DNA of 64,000 bases from Eledone cirrhosa. Lineage: Eukaryota; Mollusca; Cephalopoda; Octopoda; Eledonidae. Position 1 is the first letter of the stretch. Each line of letters starts with the position of its first letter. The stretch lies in NCBI GenBank assembly GCA_964016885.1, contig OZ024742.1:114561439-114625438 (forward strand), read 5' to 3'. Shown here piece after piece: positions 47,310 through 59,214 of this stretch. The notes beneath the pieces were generated by a model that was given only the letters and a program-made list of their open reading frames with translations, made no database searches and was not told the DNA's origin. The position numbers and the translations under genes were made by a program.

Positions 47310-48170
47310 ACACACACACACATATATATATATATATGTGTGTTTGTATTTGGTTGTGCGTGTTTGTGATATGTACGTATTTGTATGTGTATAATTGTAT
47401 AGCTATGTATGTATGTGTGTGTGTATATATATATATATATGTGTGTATATGTGTATGTGAATTTATATATATATATATATATGTGTGTATGTATATGTGT
47501 GTGTATATACGTATATGTGTATGCGTATGTATGTGTTTATGTATTTGTATATGTATATTTATGTGTGAGAGTGTGTGTATGTATATATTTTACGTATGTT
47601 TATGTACGTGCATTTGTCTGTATTGCTTACCACGCGTGTGTGTTCATTTATTCGTTGCCTGTATCGCTGTCAACTGTATAATCGTTTTTATTATTTTATT
47701 TTTTATATACATATTTTTGTTATATTTATTTGCGTGTGTGAATATGTAGAGGTGTGTGTATATTTTTCTAATTGTGTACATGCATATGTATGCATGTATG
47801 TATGTGTATGTATGTACGTGTGTACATAGGTATGATTGTGTGTATGTATGTATGTATATGTATGTGTGTATGACTATGTATGTGTATGTGTATGCATATA
47901 TATATATATTTATGTATATATATTTATATTTATATATATATATATGTGTATATATGTGTGTGTGGTTGTATATATGTATGCGTATGTATAGATGTGTTGA
48001 TATTTATATGTGTATGTATGTATGTGTATATGTATGTGTATGTGTGTATATATATACACATATATATGTGTATATGTGTATGCATGAGTGTATGTATATA
48101 TATATATATATATATGTGTGTATGCATGCATTTGTGTGTGTGTGTGTTTGCATGTGTGTTTTTATTTTAT
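47310..48170. repeat. Mosaic GT/GTAT/AT microsatellite in PLE A2 3' region
   Basis: Mirror of 41600-42400. Open frames here encode only Tyr/Val/Cys/Ile repeats. Confidence 0.9.
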
Positions 48171-48262
48171 TTTTCCTCTCCTTCTTCCTTCTCCAGCCTC
48201 ACTTTCATATAGATTGCATTTTTGATTTTAAGATCCAAATTCAATAAACAGAGCAGGTTTGT

Positions 48263-48321
48263 TTTCATTCTGATGATTGAAAGCAAATGTTTTGCTTTTA
48301 AGAAACCACTGGTAAATGGAA
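48263..48321 (+). ncRNA. Hammerhead ribozyme, outer, PLE A2 (all core bases canonical)
   Basis: TTTCATT (48263-48269) pairs with AATGGAA (48315-48321) as a 7-bp stem I with one G-U. CTGATGA is at 48270-48276, then stem II of 11 bp. GAAA is at 48302-48305, stem III CC/GG with ACT loop, and triplet GTA at 48312-48314. Predicted cleavage is after 48314. The short stem III is typical of PLE hammerheads, which may act as dimers. It would release the 5' end of a downstream transcript unit or free a unit from a tandem transcript. Confidence 0.85.
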
Positions 48322-48422
48322 TAATTGCCTTATGTTGTTTATTACATAACTATTAAGCTCTGTTACCTACATAGAGCACTCTTATTTCCTGGACTTTTCC
48401 GACGGAATTACATCATTCACAC

Positions 48423-48602
<180 letters not shown>

Positions 48603-48660
48603 GAGATTTTTTTTTACAAAATGAAAAATAACCGAGGTGTCCTACACGAGTGAAAGTATA

Positions 48661-48936
48661 AAGAAAAAGACATGAAATCGAAAATGCAACTGGAGTCTTA
48701 TTTTTTTTTTAAATATATATATATTTATTTGGTTCCTTTACCGGTTTCGCAGTTCTTCTGCTTTTGAAAAGGTGAGTTGAGATGGAGGGTCTCTGGAGAA
48801 AAACCACAGGCCCTCCATCTCAACTCACCTTTTGAAAAGCAGAAGAACAGCTAAACCGGTAATGGAACCAAATAAATATATATATATTTAAAAAAAAAAT
48901 AAGACTCCTGTTCCATTTTCGATTTCATCTCTTTTT

Positions 48937-48940
<4 letters not shown>
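48661..48940. mobile_element. Family E palindrome (arms 48661-48789 and 48811-48940)
   Basis: About 130-bp arms around a 21-bp spacer share ATGAAATCGAAAATG, TTTGGTTCC, CCGGTTT, GTTCTTCTGCTTTT and GAGATGGAGGG. A single arm occurs at 49551-49735 and a diverged one at 9600-9796. Each arm has a GCAG/CTGC stem, GAAACC and GGTA or GGTC in hammerhead order, but the core reads TTGAAAA. Probably inverted termini of a PLE-type element. Confidence 0.75.
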
Positions 48941-48989
<49 letters not shown>

Positions 48990-48991
<2 letters not shown>

Positions 48992-49350
48992 AATTATATC
49001 TATAAATTTCCGGTTGATTGGTTCGTTCCACAACCGGACGGTTGTTCATAAAATGTCAACGTTCTTTCCTCACACATTATGTGACCCCATCGCTGACTGG
49101 TGATTATTTTCTTTGTTTTGTGCCTCTCCTTTGATCTGCCCTACGTCATCTTGTTTTTGTATGTGTTGTGTGCCTAGTTTGCACATGTGTTATATCCGGG
49201 TGTCTGTGTGTGTTTTTATTTGTTTATTTATTTGTTTATTTAAATGTTACTGGTTGGTTGTTTGTTCTATGTGTCTGTGTGTTTTCATTTTGTCCTTAAT
49301 TGTAAGTTGTGATGTTGCTGTTCCATTCATGTTTTCTATTTCATAATATA
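48990..49350 (-). mobile_element. PLE family B 3' tail fragment
   Basis: AACCGGACGGTTGTTCATAA, TTTGATCTGCCCTACG, GTTATATCCGGGTGTCTGTG and GTAAGTTGTGATGTTGCTGT match the tails of both family B copies at 53120-53460 and 55240-55570. No coding part is left. Confidence 0.75.
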
Positions 49351-49550
49351 TATGTGACTATAACGTCAAAATGGCAAATATTTAACGTAAGATATTGGAA
49401 AATAATTCAGACTCAATTAAAAAAAAACAAATCAAGATAGAGATTTTATCCACAGAATTAGTGAAATTTGTAAAAACTACATATATATATATATTATGAA
49501 ATACTGTTGGCTTCTTGCTCACAATAATTTCTATATTTTCATATATAATC

Positions 49551-49735
49551 AAAATGAAAAATAACCGAGGTGTCCTACACGAGTGAAAGTATAAAGAAAA
49601 AGAGATGAAATCGAAAATGCAACTGGAGTCTTATTTTTTTTTTAAATATATTTATTTATTTGGTTCCTTGACCGGTTTCGCAGTTCTTCTGCTTTTCAAA
49701 AGGAGGGTCTGTGGTTTTTCTCACATCTTCTTTAT
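49551..49735 (-). mobile_element. Family E single arm
   Basis: Nearly identical to the left arm of the palindrome at 48661 (CCGAGGTGTCCTACACGAGT, GAAATCGAAAATGCAACTGG). It carries the same eroded hammerhead order on the minus strand, here with triplet GTC. Confidence 0.7.
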
Positions 49736-49747
49736 ATATATATATAT

Positions 49748-49826
<79 letters not shown>
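49734..49826. repeat. (AT)n-(AG)n microsatellite
   Basis: AT to about 49788, then AG to 49826. Confidence 0.95.
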
Positions 49827-49829
<3 letters not shown>

Positions 49830-49967
49830 ATGTTGGTTGTATACCAACACCTAAGTATGCAGATTGGAGCACTCAACAAAGTGCGCAGGTTGGTTTGGTT
49901 ACTCCGGAGTAATGTAAAATAAAATAAAATAAATAAGTCAAATGTTTAAAATGTGGCTTCATTTATT

Positions 49968-50022
49968 ACTGCTATATATATTTCGGTGACAGCCATCTTT
50001 GGCTGTGACCTCTTCAGGCAGT
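49968..50022 (-). ncRNA. Hammerhead ribozyme, family D, left arm
   Basis: Minus strand: ACTGC/GCAGT stem I, CTGAAGA (50017-50011), GGTCACAGCC/GGCTGTCACC stem II with one C-C mismatch, GAAA, a short AT stem III and triplet ATA. All core positions fit CUGANGA...GAAA. Confidence 0.7.
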
Positions 50023-50339
50023 CCGAATTGGTGTGGTAGAGACGGGTACACATGTTGTTGAGGTGTTTAACTTTGTCAATACTCTGATATGCCCCGTTCC
50101 TGGTTGGTTGTTGTTTCACTGAGGAACTGGAATCATATGAATTTAAAGGACATCTTCTCCTCTCATTCAACCAATGAGAGGAGAAGATGCCCTTTGACGC
50201 TGAAATTTGTTTGTTTAAATTCATATGATTCCAGCACCACAGTGAAACAACAACCCAACCAGAAACTGGGCATATCAGAGTATTGACAAAGTTAAACACC
50301 TCAACAGCATGTGTACTCCTCTCTACCACACTAATTCGG

Positions 50340-50394
50340 ACTGCCTGAAGAGGTCACAGCCAAAGATGGCTGTCACCGAAATATATATAGCAGT
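50340..50394 (+). ncRNA. Hammerhead ribozyme, family D, right arm
   Basis: ACTGC (50340-50344), CTGAAGA (50345-50351), stem II 50352-50361 with 50368-50377, GAAA (50378-50381), stem III A-T pairs with a 2-nt loop, ATA (50387-50389), GCAGT (50390-50394). Stem III is weak, so activity may need a dimer. Confidence 0.7.
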
Positions 50395-50440
50395 AATAAA
50401 CGAAGCCACATTTTAAACATTTGAATTATTTATTTTATTT

Positions 50441-50444
<4 letters not shown>

Positions 50445-50524
<80 letters not shown>
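50445..50524. repeat. (AT)n microsatellite
   Basis: About 80 bp of AT abutting the family D palindrome. Confidence 0.95.
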
Positions 50525-50527
<3 letters not shown>

Positions 50528-51964
50528 TTTCACTTATTTCTGCTTGTAATCTAATTTTGATATGAACAGATAGTATCTATCTTCGAGTAGATCACCTGAT
50601 CTGTGCAATTAGTTGTTTTAGACATTTACTCATTTCAGTATTTGTGTCTTACTTATAATGCCCTGTTTCACTTTCATATCTTTATATTTCTTGAATTATT
50701 TTCTATTTTACGAAGCTAATTCATTTTTTCTCTTTATATTAATATTGATAAGTGCTTTCTGCTTTGGTTTGTGTGTTTTCGTATATGTGTTTTCTATATA
50801 TATTTACCATTTCCTTTGCTACTCCTCTCTTTATCTCTCATTATCTATATTATTTTCTTGCTGTTTATATAATGCTACTCTATCCTTGCATACTATATGT
50901 GAATGTTACTGATTATATTTATTCCATCATTTAAGTTATGGAGAATTAGTTGTATTGTATAAATTACTTATTTTTTTCTCTTGTGATTGCTATTTTTGTA
51001 TTACTCCTTTTTATGACATGATACGTTTTCGTTCATTTTTCCGTAACTCCTGTATATTTACCCAAGTTCTCTTTGTACATTACTTACTATGCTATTGATT
51101 TATATAAATAAATATGATTGTATTCAGTTTATAAGAGAGACTTTTTGATATGATGAATATATGACTGCTATTTGCTACAGGTCGACCGTTCGGTTGAATG
51201 CAGGATTTACACCATGTTTTCAAGTTCTTCATTTAGATATTCTGAGAATGGTTTGTTTCTTGGTAACACATCGTACATATGAGGAAATATTTGTATTTAT
51301 TCTAGGCATGAAATTTGATTGTTTGTTCCTCATCTAGGCATTGTTAGAGCTGTTGTTTCTTCCCAAACTAGAATATTCATAAGGGCTACTTCCTAATGAA
51401 ATTATGATAAGAGTGTCCAACGTATGCTTTTTCTAAGATAGAATGTTGTGAATTGATGTAGAATTGCGCCGTTGTAACTAGATGATAGAGAGACGGCTTT
51501 ACGGGAATGCAATTTCTGTGAATATAGATTCAATGAGAATGGGAATGCAATTTCTGTGAATATAGATTCAATATTTTGTCAAATGAGCCACACAATATAT
51601 TCAGTACAGAAAGCCACTCGCTAGTAGATATAACACCAATAGTTCCAGAAAATGAAAACCTACCCTGGTTAGGAGGATGATATATGAGATCATATTCCCT
51701 AATATTCTATTTGACACATCATTCATGAAAATGAAACGGAGTGTCCATGTATATATGTCGTTTTATAATGTTCGAAAAATAATGGAGGCAATAAAACAAT
51801 GTATCATGCTCAGGATATTTACGCTATCTACAAGACGAGCAATCACGAATATCTCAAATAACGCACTTTCATCTTTAAAATGACGCTGGATTCTTATAGA
51901 ATTCCACTAATTTTAATAACAGATTAAACGCAGCGGTTGTCGATCCAGCAACAATTAGGTATTA
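50525..51964. other. No gene seen; one 38-bp tandem duplication
   Basis: AT-rich sequence. A unit starting GGGAATGCAATTTCTGTGAA at 51503 is repeated in tandem at 51541. Nothing coding is recognised. Confidence 0.5.
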
Positions 51965-52426
<462 letters not shown>

Positions 52427-52429
52427 AGA

Positions 52430-53028
52430 GAGAGTATGAATTGAAATTGTAGCCGCCATATAGCAGGTATTAATTGAGTTGTTTGAGGAAATCACAAAGC
52501 CCTCATTTGATTGAGAGACTAAACATTATTGTCTAGAGTAAAACACATCAGTTAGAAGGTGTCACACCAAGACGAAAGGCCGAATACAGTGGCCATAATT
52601 ATACATCGGCAATGATAAGTGAAAAAAGGCTTGAAGACTTAGTTATATCCGAAGTTGCATAATGCATATGCAAAATATGCGTGTATTTGAATGTCCGGTC
52701 TTCTGCATATTTTGTTCCCTTTTATCCGTCCAAAATTCGCTCTGATGACTTAGGCATTTAACTATAGTAGTATATTGTCTGTGTCATACAGGTGACCTTT
52801 GTGAAAAGAAGACGTCAACATGGTCAAAAACTCTGGTGGTATTTCAGCAAGTGAGAAAAAAGAGATACTCACGGGTTCGACAAATCTTTTCACAAGCGTT
52901 TGGAAACAAATCTATCTAACATATTATCGATCGTATAAAAGAAGTTATATATATATATATATGGATATCGTTTCGGAATTTGTTTAGCACTATTCTTTAT
53001 CTGAAAACGTGTGTTGAAACCGATATTG
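52430..53028. other. No gene seen
   Basis: Unique-looking sequence. The stretch 52950-53028 may be the outer part of the family B terminus. Confidence 0.4.
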
Positions 53029-53745
53029 TTATACTTCGGGAGGGTCATGTTGCCAATAGGAAACACACGCACCACTGCATTTAATTCAATTTATTGTAAA
53101 TTAAATTATGAATTAAAAAAATGTATATCTATAAATTTTCGGTTGGTTCGTTCGTTCCACAACCGGACGGTTGTTCATATAATGTCAAAGTTCTTTCGTC
53201 ACACATTATGAGATATCATCACTGACTGGGGATTCGTTTCTTTGTTTTGTGTCTCTCCTTTGATCTGTCCTACGCCATCTCGTTTTTGTGTGTGTTGTGT
53301 GCTTAGTTTGCGCATGTGTTATATCCGGGTGTATGTGTGTGTTTTTATTTGTTTATTTATTTGTTTATTTACATGTTACTGGTTAGTTGTTTGTTCTATG
53401 TGTGTGTGTTTTCATTATTTCCTTAATTGTAAGTTGTGATGTTGCTATTCCATTCATGTTTTCTACTTAATTTTGGTTGGAGTTCATTTATGTTTATTGC
53501 CTCTGTAATTTGTCTAAACATTGCGGCTTTTCTGTGTGTAGATTTTATTTTTATTTCTATGTTCTCTAATTTACCCTTATGTTCTATTTTAGCATGTTGG
53601 TGGAGTACTGATGAGTCTTTTCTATTTTGGAGTTCTCGCTTGTGATCATTTAATCGTTCTCCTATGCTGCGAGCTGTCTCACCTATGTACATTATATTCT
53701 TATCTTTACATTGTCCCTCAGTACATCTTATGCTATATACCACAT
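53029..53745 (-). mobile_element. PLE family B, left copy (GIY-YIG and 3' tail)
   Basis: Reads leftward from a head-to-head junction at about 53745. The tail includes AACCGGACGGTTGTTCATAT and ends in a block (53029-53075) mirrored at about 55625-55672 beyond the right copy. RT is absent from this copy. Confidence 0.8.
53423..53743 (-). CDS. GIY-YIG endonuclease domain of PLE family B (106 codons, open)
   Basis: MVYSIRCTEGQCKDKNIMYI carries the GIY-position VYSI. YIGETARSIGERLNDHKREL carries the YIG motif, the conserved Arg and a His. Downstream QHAKIEHKGKLENI and a C-terminal EAININELQPKLSRKHEWNS are typical PLE ends. The frame is open to its stop, but the protein starts at the junction with the right copy and lacks RT, so this is a domain remnant. 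The annotated Met at 53743 is probably internal to the original polyprotein. Confidence 0.75.
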   Translation of the reverse strand: MVYSIRCTEGQCKDKNIMYIGETARSIGERLNDHKRELQNRKDSSVLHQHAKIEHKGKLENIEIKIKSTHRKAAMFRQITEAININELQPKLSRKHEWNSNITTYN

Positions 53746-55671
53746 AATGTCCTACTTCTTCTCCCTGATCGTACGCCCCAGCATTGAAATGTCCCCGGAT
53801 ATATGTGACAGCACGGAGGACCTCCTCAGCAGAATCACCGAAAATAACCTGTCTGGGTACATAACAGACTGTATAATAGGTAGTATAGATGTAGTGTCCC
53901 TATACCCATCCATTGACGTGGATTTTGCTGTGGAGAAATGCATGGAAATGATCAGTAAGAGCAATGTTGAATTCCGTGGGATTGATACCAGTGAGCTGGG
54001 TCTTCTACTTAAACTCACATATAATAATGATTATCTAGATACGTATGACCCAACATGTGCCCCACAAGGCCAGCAAGAGGCAGACCACCTACCATTACCT
54101 CAATGGCAAGAAAACCCACACAGAATGATGGAACGGGTGGACCAGAGCCATACGGACCTCCGAAAACCATGATGTACTAAAGAAAATGATTGCACATGCG
54201 GCAGGGGCCAGTATAAAAGTAACCCTTAAGGAACATATGTTCAAATTTAATGGAAAAACATATTCCCAAGAGGAGGCAGCAGCCATTTGTGTTAGCATTG
54301 CAGGTGACATAGCTAACCTATTCGTGGTATGGTGGGATAATAAACTTAAAAAACAATTCGAAGAGAGCCACCTCTTATCCCTGATAATGTACATCGTAGT
54401 AAAAACACCCCCAATTAAGAAGAGTCAGGAATTAGAGGAAAACACCATGGAAAGCATCCAGCAAATAGCAAACTCCATCCACCAGAGTATTAAAGTTACT
54501 ATAGACTACCCAAGCGAACCCCCCAACCATCGATTACCTATACTAGACGCAGTTATCCGGTTAAAATCAGAGAGATAAAATCAGTGTATATAGAGGAGCC
54601 AGAACAAAATGGTAAAAATTGGTAAATAAATGATACAAATGGGACCTGACCCTTGTATACGAGCACGTTTTGGAATAGAATTGAAAGAACTAGGAATAAG
54701 GTTAATAAAATAAATTCATGATATGATAGCAATAAATACCTGAGTGTAATGTTCAAAACACAACCCCTAGAGGGGAACTAGCTTACAAATTTAGAAGGGC
54801 CCTAGATAAACTTAACCTAAAAATTAAATATTAAGATAGTTGGAAGACCAGGTACCTCCGTAAAACAGTTATTAGTAATACATACCCTTTTCAATGACCT
54901 CCCTGCATAGATAAGACATGCATAATCTGTAAACTAAGCCACAATATTAAATGTAAAACTAGAAACATAGTATATAGCATAATATGTACTAAGGGACAAT
55001 GTAAAGATAAGAATATAATGAACATATGTGAGACAGCTCGTATCATAGGAGAACAATTAAATTAACACTGGCGAGAACGCCAAGATAGAAAAGACTCATC
55101 AGTACTGCACCAACATTCTAAAATAGAACATAAGGGCAAATTGAGAACATAGAAATAAAAATAAAATCTACACCCAGCAATGTTTAGACAAATCACAGAG
55201 CAATAAACATAAATGAACTCCATCCAAATTTAAATAGAAAACATGAATGGAATAGCAACATCACAACTTACAATTAAGGACAAAATGAAAACACACACAC
55301 ATAGAACAAACAACCAACTAGTAACATGTAAATAAACAAATAAATAAACAAATAAAAACACACACAGACACCCGGATGTAACATATGCGCAAACTAAGCA
55401 CACACCACACACATACAGAAGATGGCGTATGACAGAACAAAGGAGAGGCCCAACACAAAGAAAATAATCCCAGTCACTGAAGAGGTCACATAATGTGTGA
55501 CGAAAGAACTTTGACAATATATGAACAACCGTCCGGCTGTGGAACCAACCAACCAACCGGTAATTTATGAAATGTTTTTAAATTTATAATTTAATTTATA
55601 AGAAATTGAAGTGAAAACAACAGGTGCATGTGTTTTTTATTGGTAACATGACGCTCCCAAATATAACAATG

Positions 55672-55672
<1 letters not shown>
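53745..55672 (+). mobile_element. PLE family B, right copy (RT, GIY-YIG, tail), 5'-truncated
   Basis: Starts mid-RT at the junction with the left copy and runs through GIY-YIG to a tail with AACCGTCCGGCTGTGGAACC and TATTGGTAACATGACGCTCC, then (AT)n. Confidence 0.8.
53752..55240 (+). pseudogene. PLE family B RT and GIY-YIG, broken
   Basis: The 53711-54172 frame gives RPSIEMSPDICDSTEDLLSR, IGSIDVVSLYPSIDVDFAVE (palm motif A region) and RGIDTSELGLLLKLTYNNDY. After a frameshift, 54186-54578 gives MFKFNGKTYSQEEAAAICVS, DIANLFVVWWDNKLKKQFEE and LLSLIMYIVVKT, where the YxDD motif should be; the two Asp residues are gone. NHRLPILDAVIRL follows. GIY-YIG remains at about 54970-55200 (NIVYSIICTKGQCKDKNI, then NICETARIIGEQLN with stops). 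Confidence 0.8.

Positions 55673-56246
<574 letters not shown>

Positions 56247-56293
<47 letters not shown>
56247..56293. repeat. (AT)n microsatellite
   Basis: Short AT tract followed by degenerate AC. Confidence 0.9.
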
Positions 56294-56296
<3 letters not shown>

Positions 56297-56399
56297 TCGC
56301 ACACATACATATATACATACACACACACACTACCACATTACCATCTAGATATCCATTTACCATGTAAATATGCTGGACCCACACACACAAATTATACAG

Positions 56400-56587
56400 C
56401 TAAAAGAGATAACAATAGTGTGGGTGGTGGTCATGGTGACAACAACGATGGCGGCAACACCAACTTCAACTCTACAGACTACGAAAGTGACAACGAATCT
56501 GACAAAGATTGTGAAAACTTTAATGATGATGATGCAGCTGCTGTCGCTGATGTAAACGGTGAGGATGAACATGGCATATGTATGTGA
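56400..56587 (+). CDS. Candidate terminal exon of an unknown host gene (acidic C-terminus)
   Basis: A good 3' splice-site-like ATTATACAG ends at 56399. From there an open frame of about 62 codons reads AKRDNNSVGGGHGDNNDGGN, TDYESDNESDKDCENFNDDD and ADVNGEDEHGICM, then TGA (56585-56587). Codon choice is varied (GAT/GAC, AAC/AAT, GGT/GGC), unlike the microsatellite frames. An AATAAA lies at about 56705. The composition (Asp, Asn, Gly, Glu) suggests a disordered acidic tail. No domain or upstream exon is visible, and chance or a decayed low-complexity repeat remains possible. Confidence 0.35.
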
Positions 56588-56704
56588 AGGAATACACAGT
56601 CGGATATTCCATTTTCAATTACAATTACCTGAGTTTCCTTATATTAAATAACAAAGTGTGTCGCAGGCAATTAAATTTAAAGAACACTTTAATCATTGCT
56701 TGGA

Positions 56705-56710
56705 GAATAA
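56705..56710 (+). promoter_or_regulatory. Possible polyadenylation signal after the candidate exon
   Basis: AATAAA about 118 bp downstream of the candidate stop codon. The motif is common by chance in AT-rich DNA. Confidence 0.2.
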
Positions 56711-57561
56711 ATCCTTGCTAAATACTTGATGACTATGATCTATTTCTCTGTTCTTATTTGTTTTAGTGTTGTCTATATCTAATATTTTCTTTGCATTTCT
56801 TTTCCTATGTATTGACTTATGTTATGATTTTACCTAATTATTTAATTATTAGCAATGTTATTTTTTCCCATTCACTCTTTTAAAAAAATGTTTAATTAGA
56901 CTAAACGAAATCAAATATGGTACATTTGTTTTACCTATTTTTTAAATATTCCTTAACAGAAATAAATTCTTTAATTATTTTCATTTTCAATATTTTTGTT
57001 GCGTTTTATTTATTAAAGTTCAGTCAGTGTGACAGCGTATGGGTTAACATTTAGTTATTAGTTAGTATCTCGGGGAAAAATTAGTTGCATAGTTGGAAAT
57101 CACCTAATTTAGCGTTTCCACTTATATGAAATAAAAAAAAAGCATTCGTCTTAATTAGAAATCAAGTATATAGAAACATTGTTCAAAATAAAATAGAGAG
57201 AAATTAAAAGAAATTCAGTGTTGGATTTTACAGATTCATTTACAAAATGTAATATAGTGAAGCTTGTGACATAGCTAAACTCGGCAACATAATTTGAGTG
57301 TTGAAATAATGGGGGAACTAAATTGCAGCATTAGAAGGTTAACAGCTGAATATACGGACGAAAGAAGTTTCAAATCGTTCATTTATCTCCTTATGTGTGT
57401 TCCTGTGAAGTGTATGAACGATCATTTCATAATATACTAGACCACCCGTCACCTTTTGGATCACGTTCACTTCAAAATATTTTCAAAAATCCATGTTAAT
57501 TTAAAAATAACTTTTAAATAATTGAAATATACACAGACATGTATTTAATGTAAATTGATAC

Positions 57562-57566
<5 letters not shown>
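56711..57566. other. No gene seen
   Basis: AT-rich sequence without recognisable elements. Confidence 0.5.

Positions 57567-57609
<43 letters not shown>
57567..57609. repeat. (AT)n microsatellite
   Basis: About 43 bp of AT, then degenerate GT/AC sequence to about 57760. Confidence 0.9.
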
Positions 57610-57613
<4 letters not shown>

Positions 57614-57769
57614 GTGTGTGTTTGTATACACATATATATGTATATGTCTGTGTATATATATATGTGGGTGTCTGTGTGCTATATACACTGGTCATAGACG
57701 CACATACACATATACATACACATATATACCCACACATATATATGTATACAACCTCACATATACAACCAC

Positions 57770-58090
57770 ACCAACCACCAGCTGTCTCTCTTCTTTTCTC
57801 CTTCTCTGTCTCGTCTCCCTCTCTCTATGTCTCTCTTTTAATCTACTTTCAAACAACCACTATTTCATTCCCTCAATAATCTCTCTTTCTCTCTCTCTCC
57901 GTTATGCAGAAAACCCCATATCTCGGGAACCCCTTGATTCGATATCCCACGAAACTTGTTTTATACCATTTGTATTTCCATTTCAGGGACAACATCCTTT
58001 CAGAGTATTTTCCCATTATGCGTCCTTTTGGCTGTATTACATTACAGACAAGCAAGCAATCACATAACTTTAGTAATATATAGATAACTT
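57770..58090. other. CT-rich tract and unassigned sequence
   Basis: A pyrimidine-rich stretch (57780-57900) is followed by a segment with CCATTTCAGGGACAACATCC, which could be a splice acceptor, but the following frame is only about 27 codons. Not called as an exon. Confidence 0.35.
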
Positions 58091-58091
58091 T

Positions 58092-58290
58092 CGTTGGTGG
58101 ATTGGCAGTATAGGTAGAGAGTCGGACGACATGCTTTCCAGCATAGTTACGTTTCTTTACGGTCTGAGTTCAAATCCCGCCGAAGTTAAATTTACCTTTC
58201 ATCCTTACGGGGTCGATAAAATAAAATACCAGTAATGTACTGGTGAATTACTGGGTAATTGCTGGCCTTGTGCCAAAAGTAGAAAGAGTT
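58092..58290 (+). mobile_element. tRNA-derived SINE, near full length
   Basis: Starts TTGGTGGATTGGCAGTATAG. Includes GAGTTCAAATCCCGCCGAAG (B box), TCATCCTTACGGGGTCGATA and CCAGTAATGTACTGGTGAAT, and ends GCCAAAAGTAGAAAGAGTTA. Among the least degraded SINE copies. Confidence 0.85.
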
Positions 58291-58985
58291 ATTAGTTAGT
58301 TTGACTAAATCATCCGTGGTCAAAATGTTTCGTCTAAGAAAACAATATATATATATATATATAATGATCCAGAAAGGAAAACATGATATTCTTTGTTCTT
58401 TATTTAAAATACTAAGTTCCGACTTCATGTAGGTTAAGAAACTGTTTAAAGTTAGATTTTGACGGACTATAATCGTATATTATTTTTCTCTAATCTAAAT
58501 CCAGAGAATTTATGATCAGTTGTATTCAAATTGCTTTTATTTTATAGAGAAATAACCTACTAGTTTGTTCTAGAGTCCCTTAATGTATACAATTATATAT
58601 TATATTCATTGTCACATATACGCACACTCTCGTATAATATTTAAAAAAATAGAGATGGATGGAAGGACAAAGGAGGAATATCGTCCGAAACGTTTGTCGC
58701 TTAATGTATTATATAAAGCATAAACTAAAATAAATCTGAATTATCCTATATCGTTTTGCGCAACACACACACACCACCCACGGACACATAACAATAAAAA
58801 GGCTGAAACACGTAATGTATTACTAGCGTATATATATATATATATATATGGGGGAAGGATAGGTGCGTGGGTATCTGTGTGAGCACGCGTGAGTGTATGT
58901 GTATAAAAAGGAACAGAATAATAAAGTAAATGACACAGTACGTGTTGAAGAAATGAATTAGTTTAATTCTTTATATAGCGGGAAC
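58291..58985. other. No gene seen; PLE-like terminal motif near 58690
   Basis: CCGAAACGTTTGTCGCTTAA at about 58685 resembles the GAAAC side of a PLE terminus. The CUGANGA side is not intact. A short (AT)n lies at 58832-58850. Confidence 0.4.
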
Positions 58986-59025
58986 AAATTCTTAACGTTT
59001 CGGGCACTCATCCTTCATTAGTATA
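58986..59025 (-). ncRNA. Degenerate hammerhead-like motif
   Basis: Minus strand CTAATGA (59021-59015), then GTGCCC, GAAAC (59001-58997) and GTT. The core G5 position is A and stem II is weak. It resembles the motif at 505-540. Confidence 0.25.
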
Positions 59026-59214
59026 TATAGTAAGTAATAAAATATAAAATAGAATTTTAAAGAGCGAGCAAACAACCCCTTTCAACACTTGGTGCATTGA
59101 TGATACCACGTTTGGCGGACACATGGAGACTATCTTCTAAGACCTTCGATCGGAGTTTCCTTTGGTGTGAATCGGACGCACGGTCACATGAATATGCTCT
59201 TAGGTGGTGAATGA

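Larger units (their letters stand above)
45050..48420 (+). mobile_element. PLE family A, copy A2 (5'-truncated) with shared junction
   Basis: From about 45137 rightward: truncated RT, GIY-YIG, 3' region with a degenerate inner hammerhead (47151-47211), microsatellite mosaic, a canonical outer hammerhead (48263-48321), and a terminus ending CCGACGGAATTACATCATTC near 48410. The 45050-45136 segment belongs to A1's 5' end. A1 and A2 form a head-to-head pair, a usual PLE insertion product. Confidence 0.85.
49912..50445. mobile_element. PLE family D terminal palindrome
   Basis: Two arms of about 255-270 bp mirror each other around CAACC (50168-50172). The left arm lacks about 25 bp present in the right (GACGCTGAAATTTG). 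Each arm carries a hammerhead with identical core. No protein-coding part is present. A single diverged arm is at 4496-4800. Confidence 0.85.

Noticed and set aside
57860..58067. Coding exon after CCATTTCAGGG
   Set aside because: Only about 27 codons, with no conserved domain or second signal.
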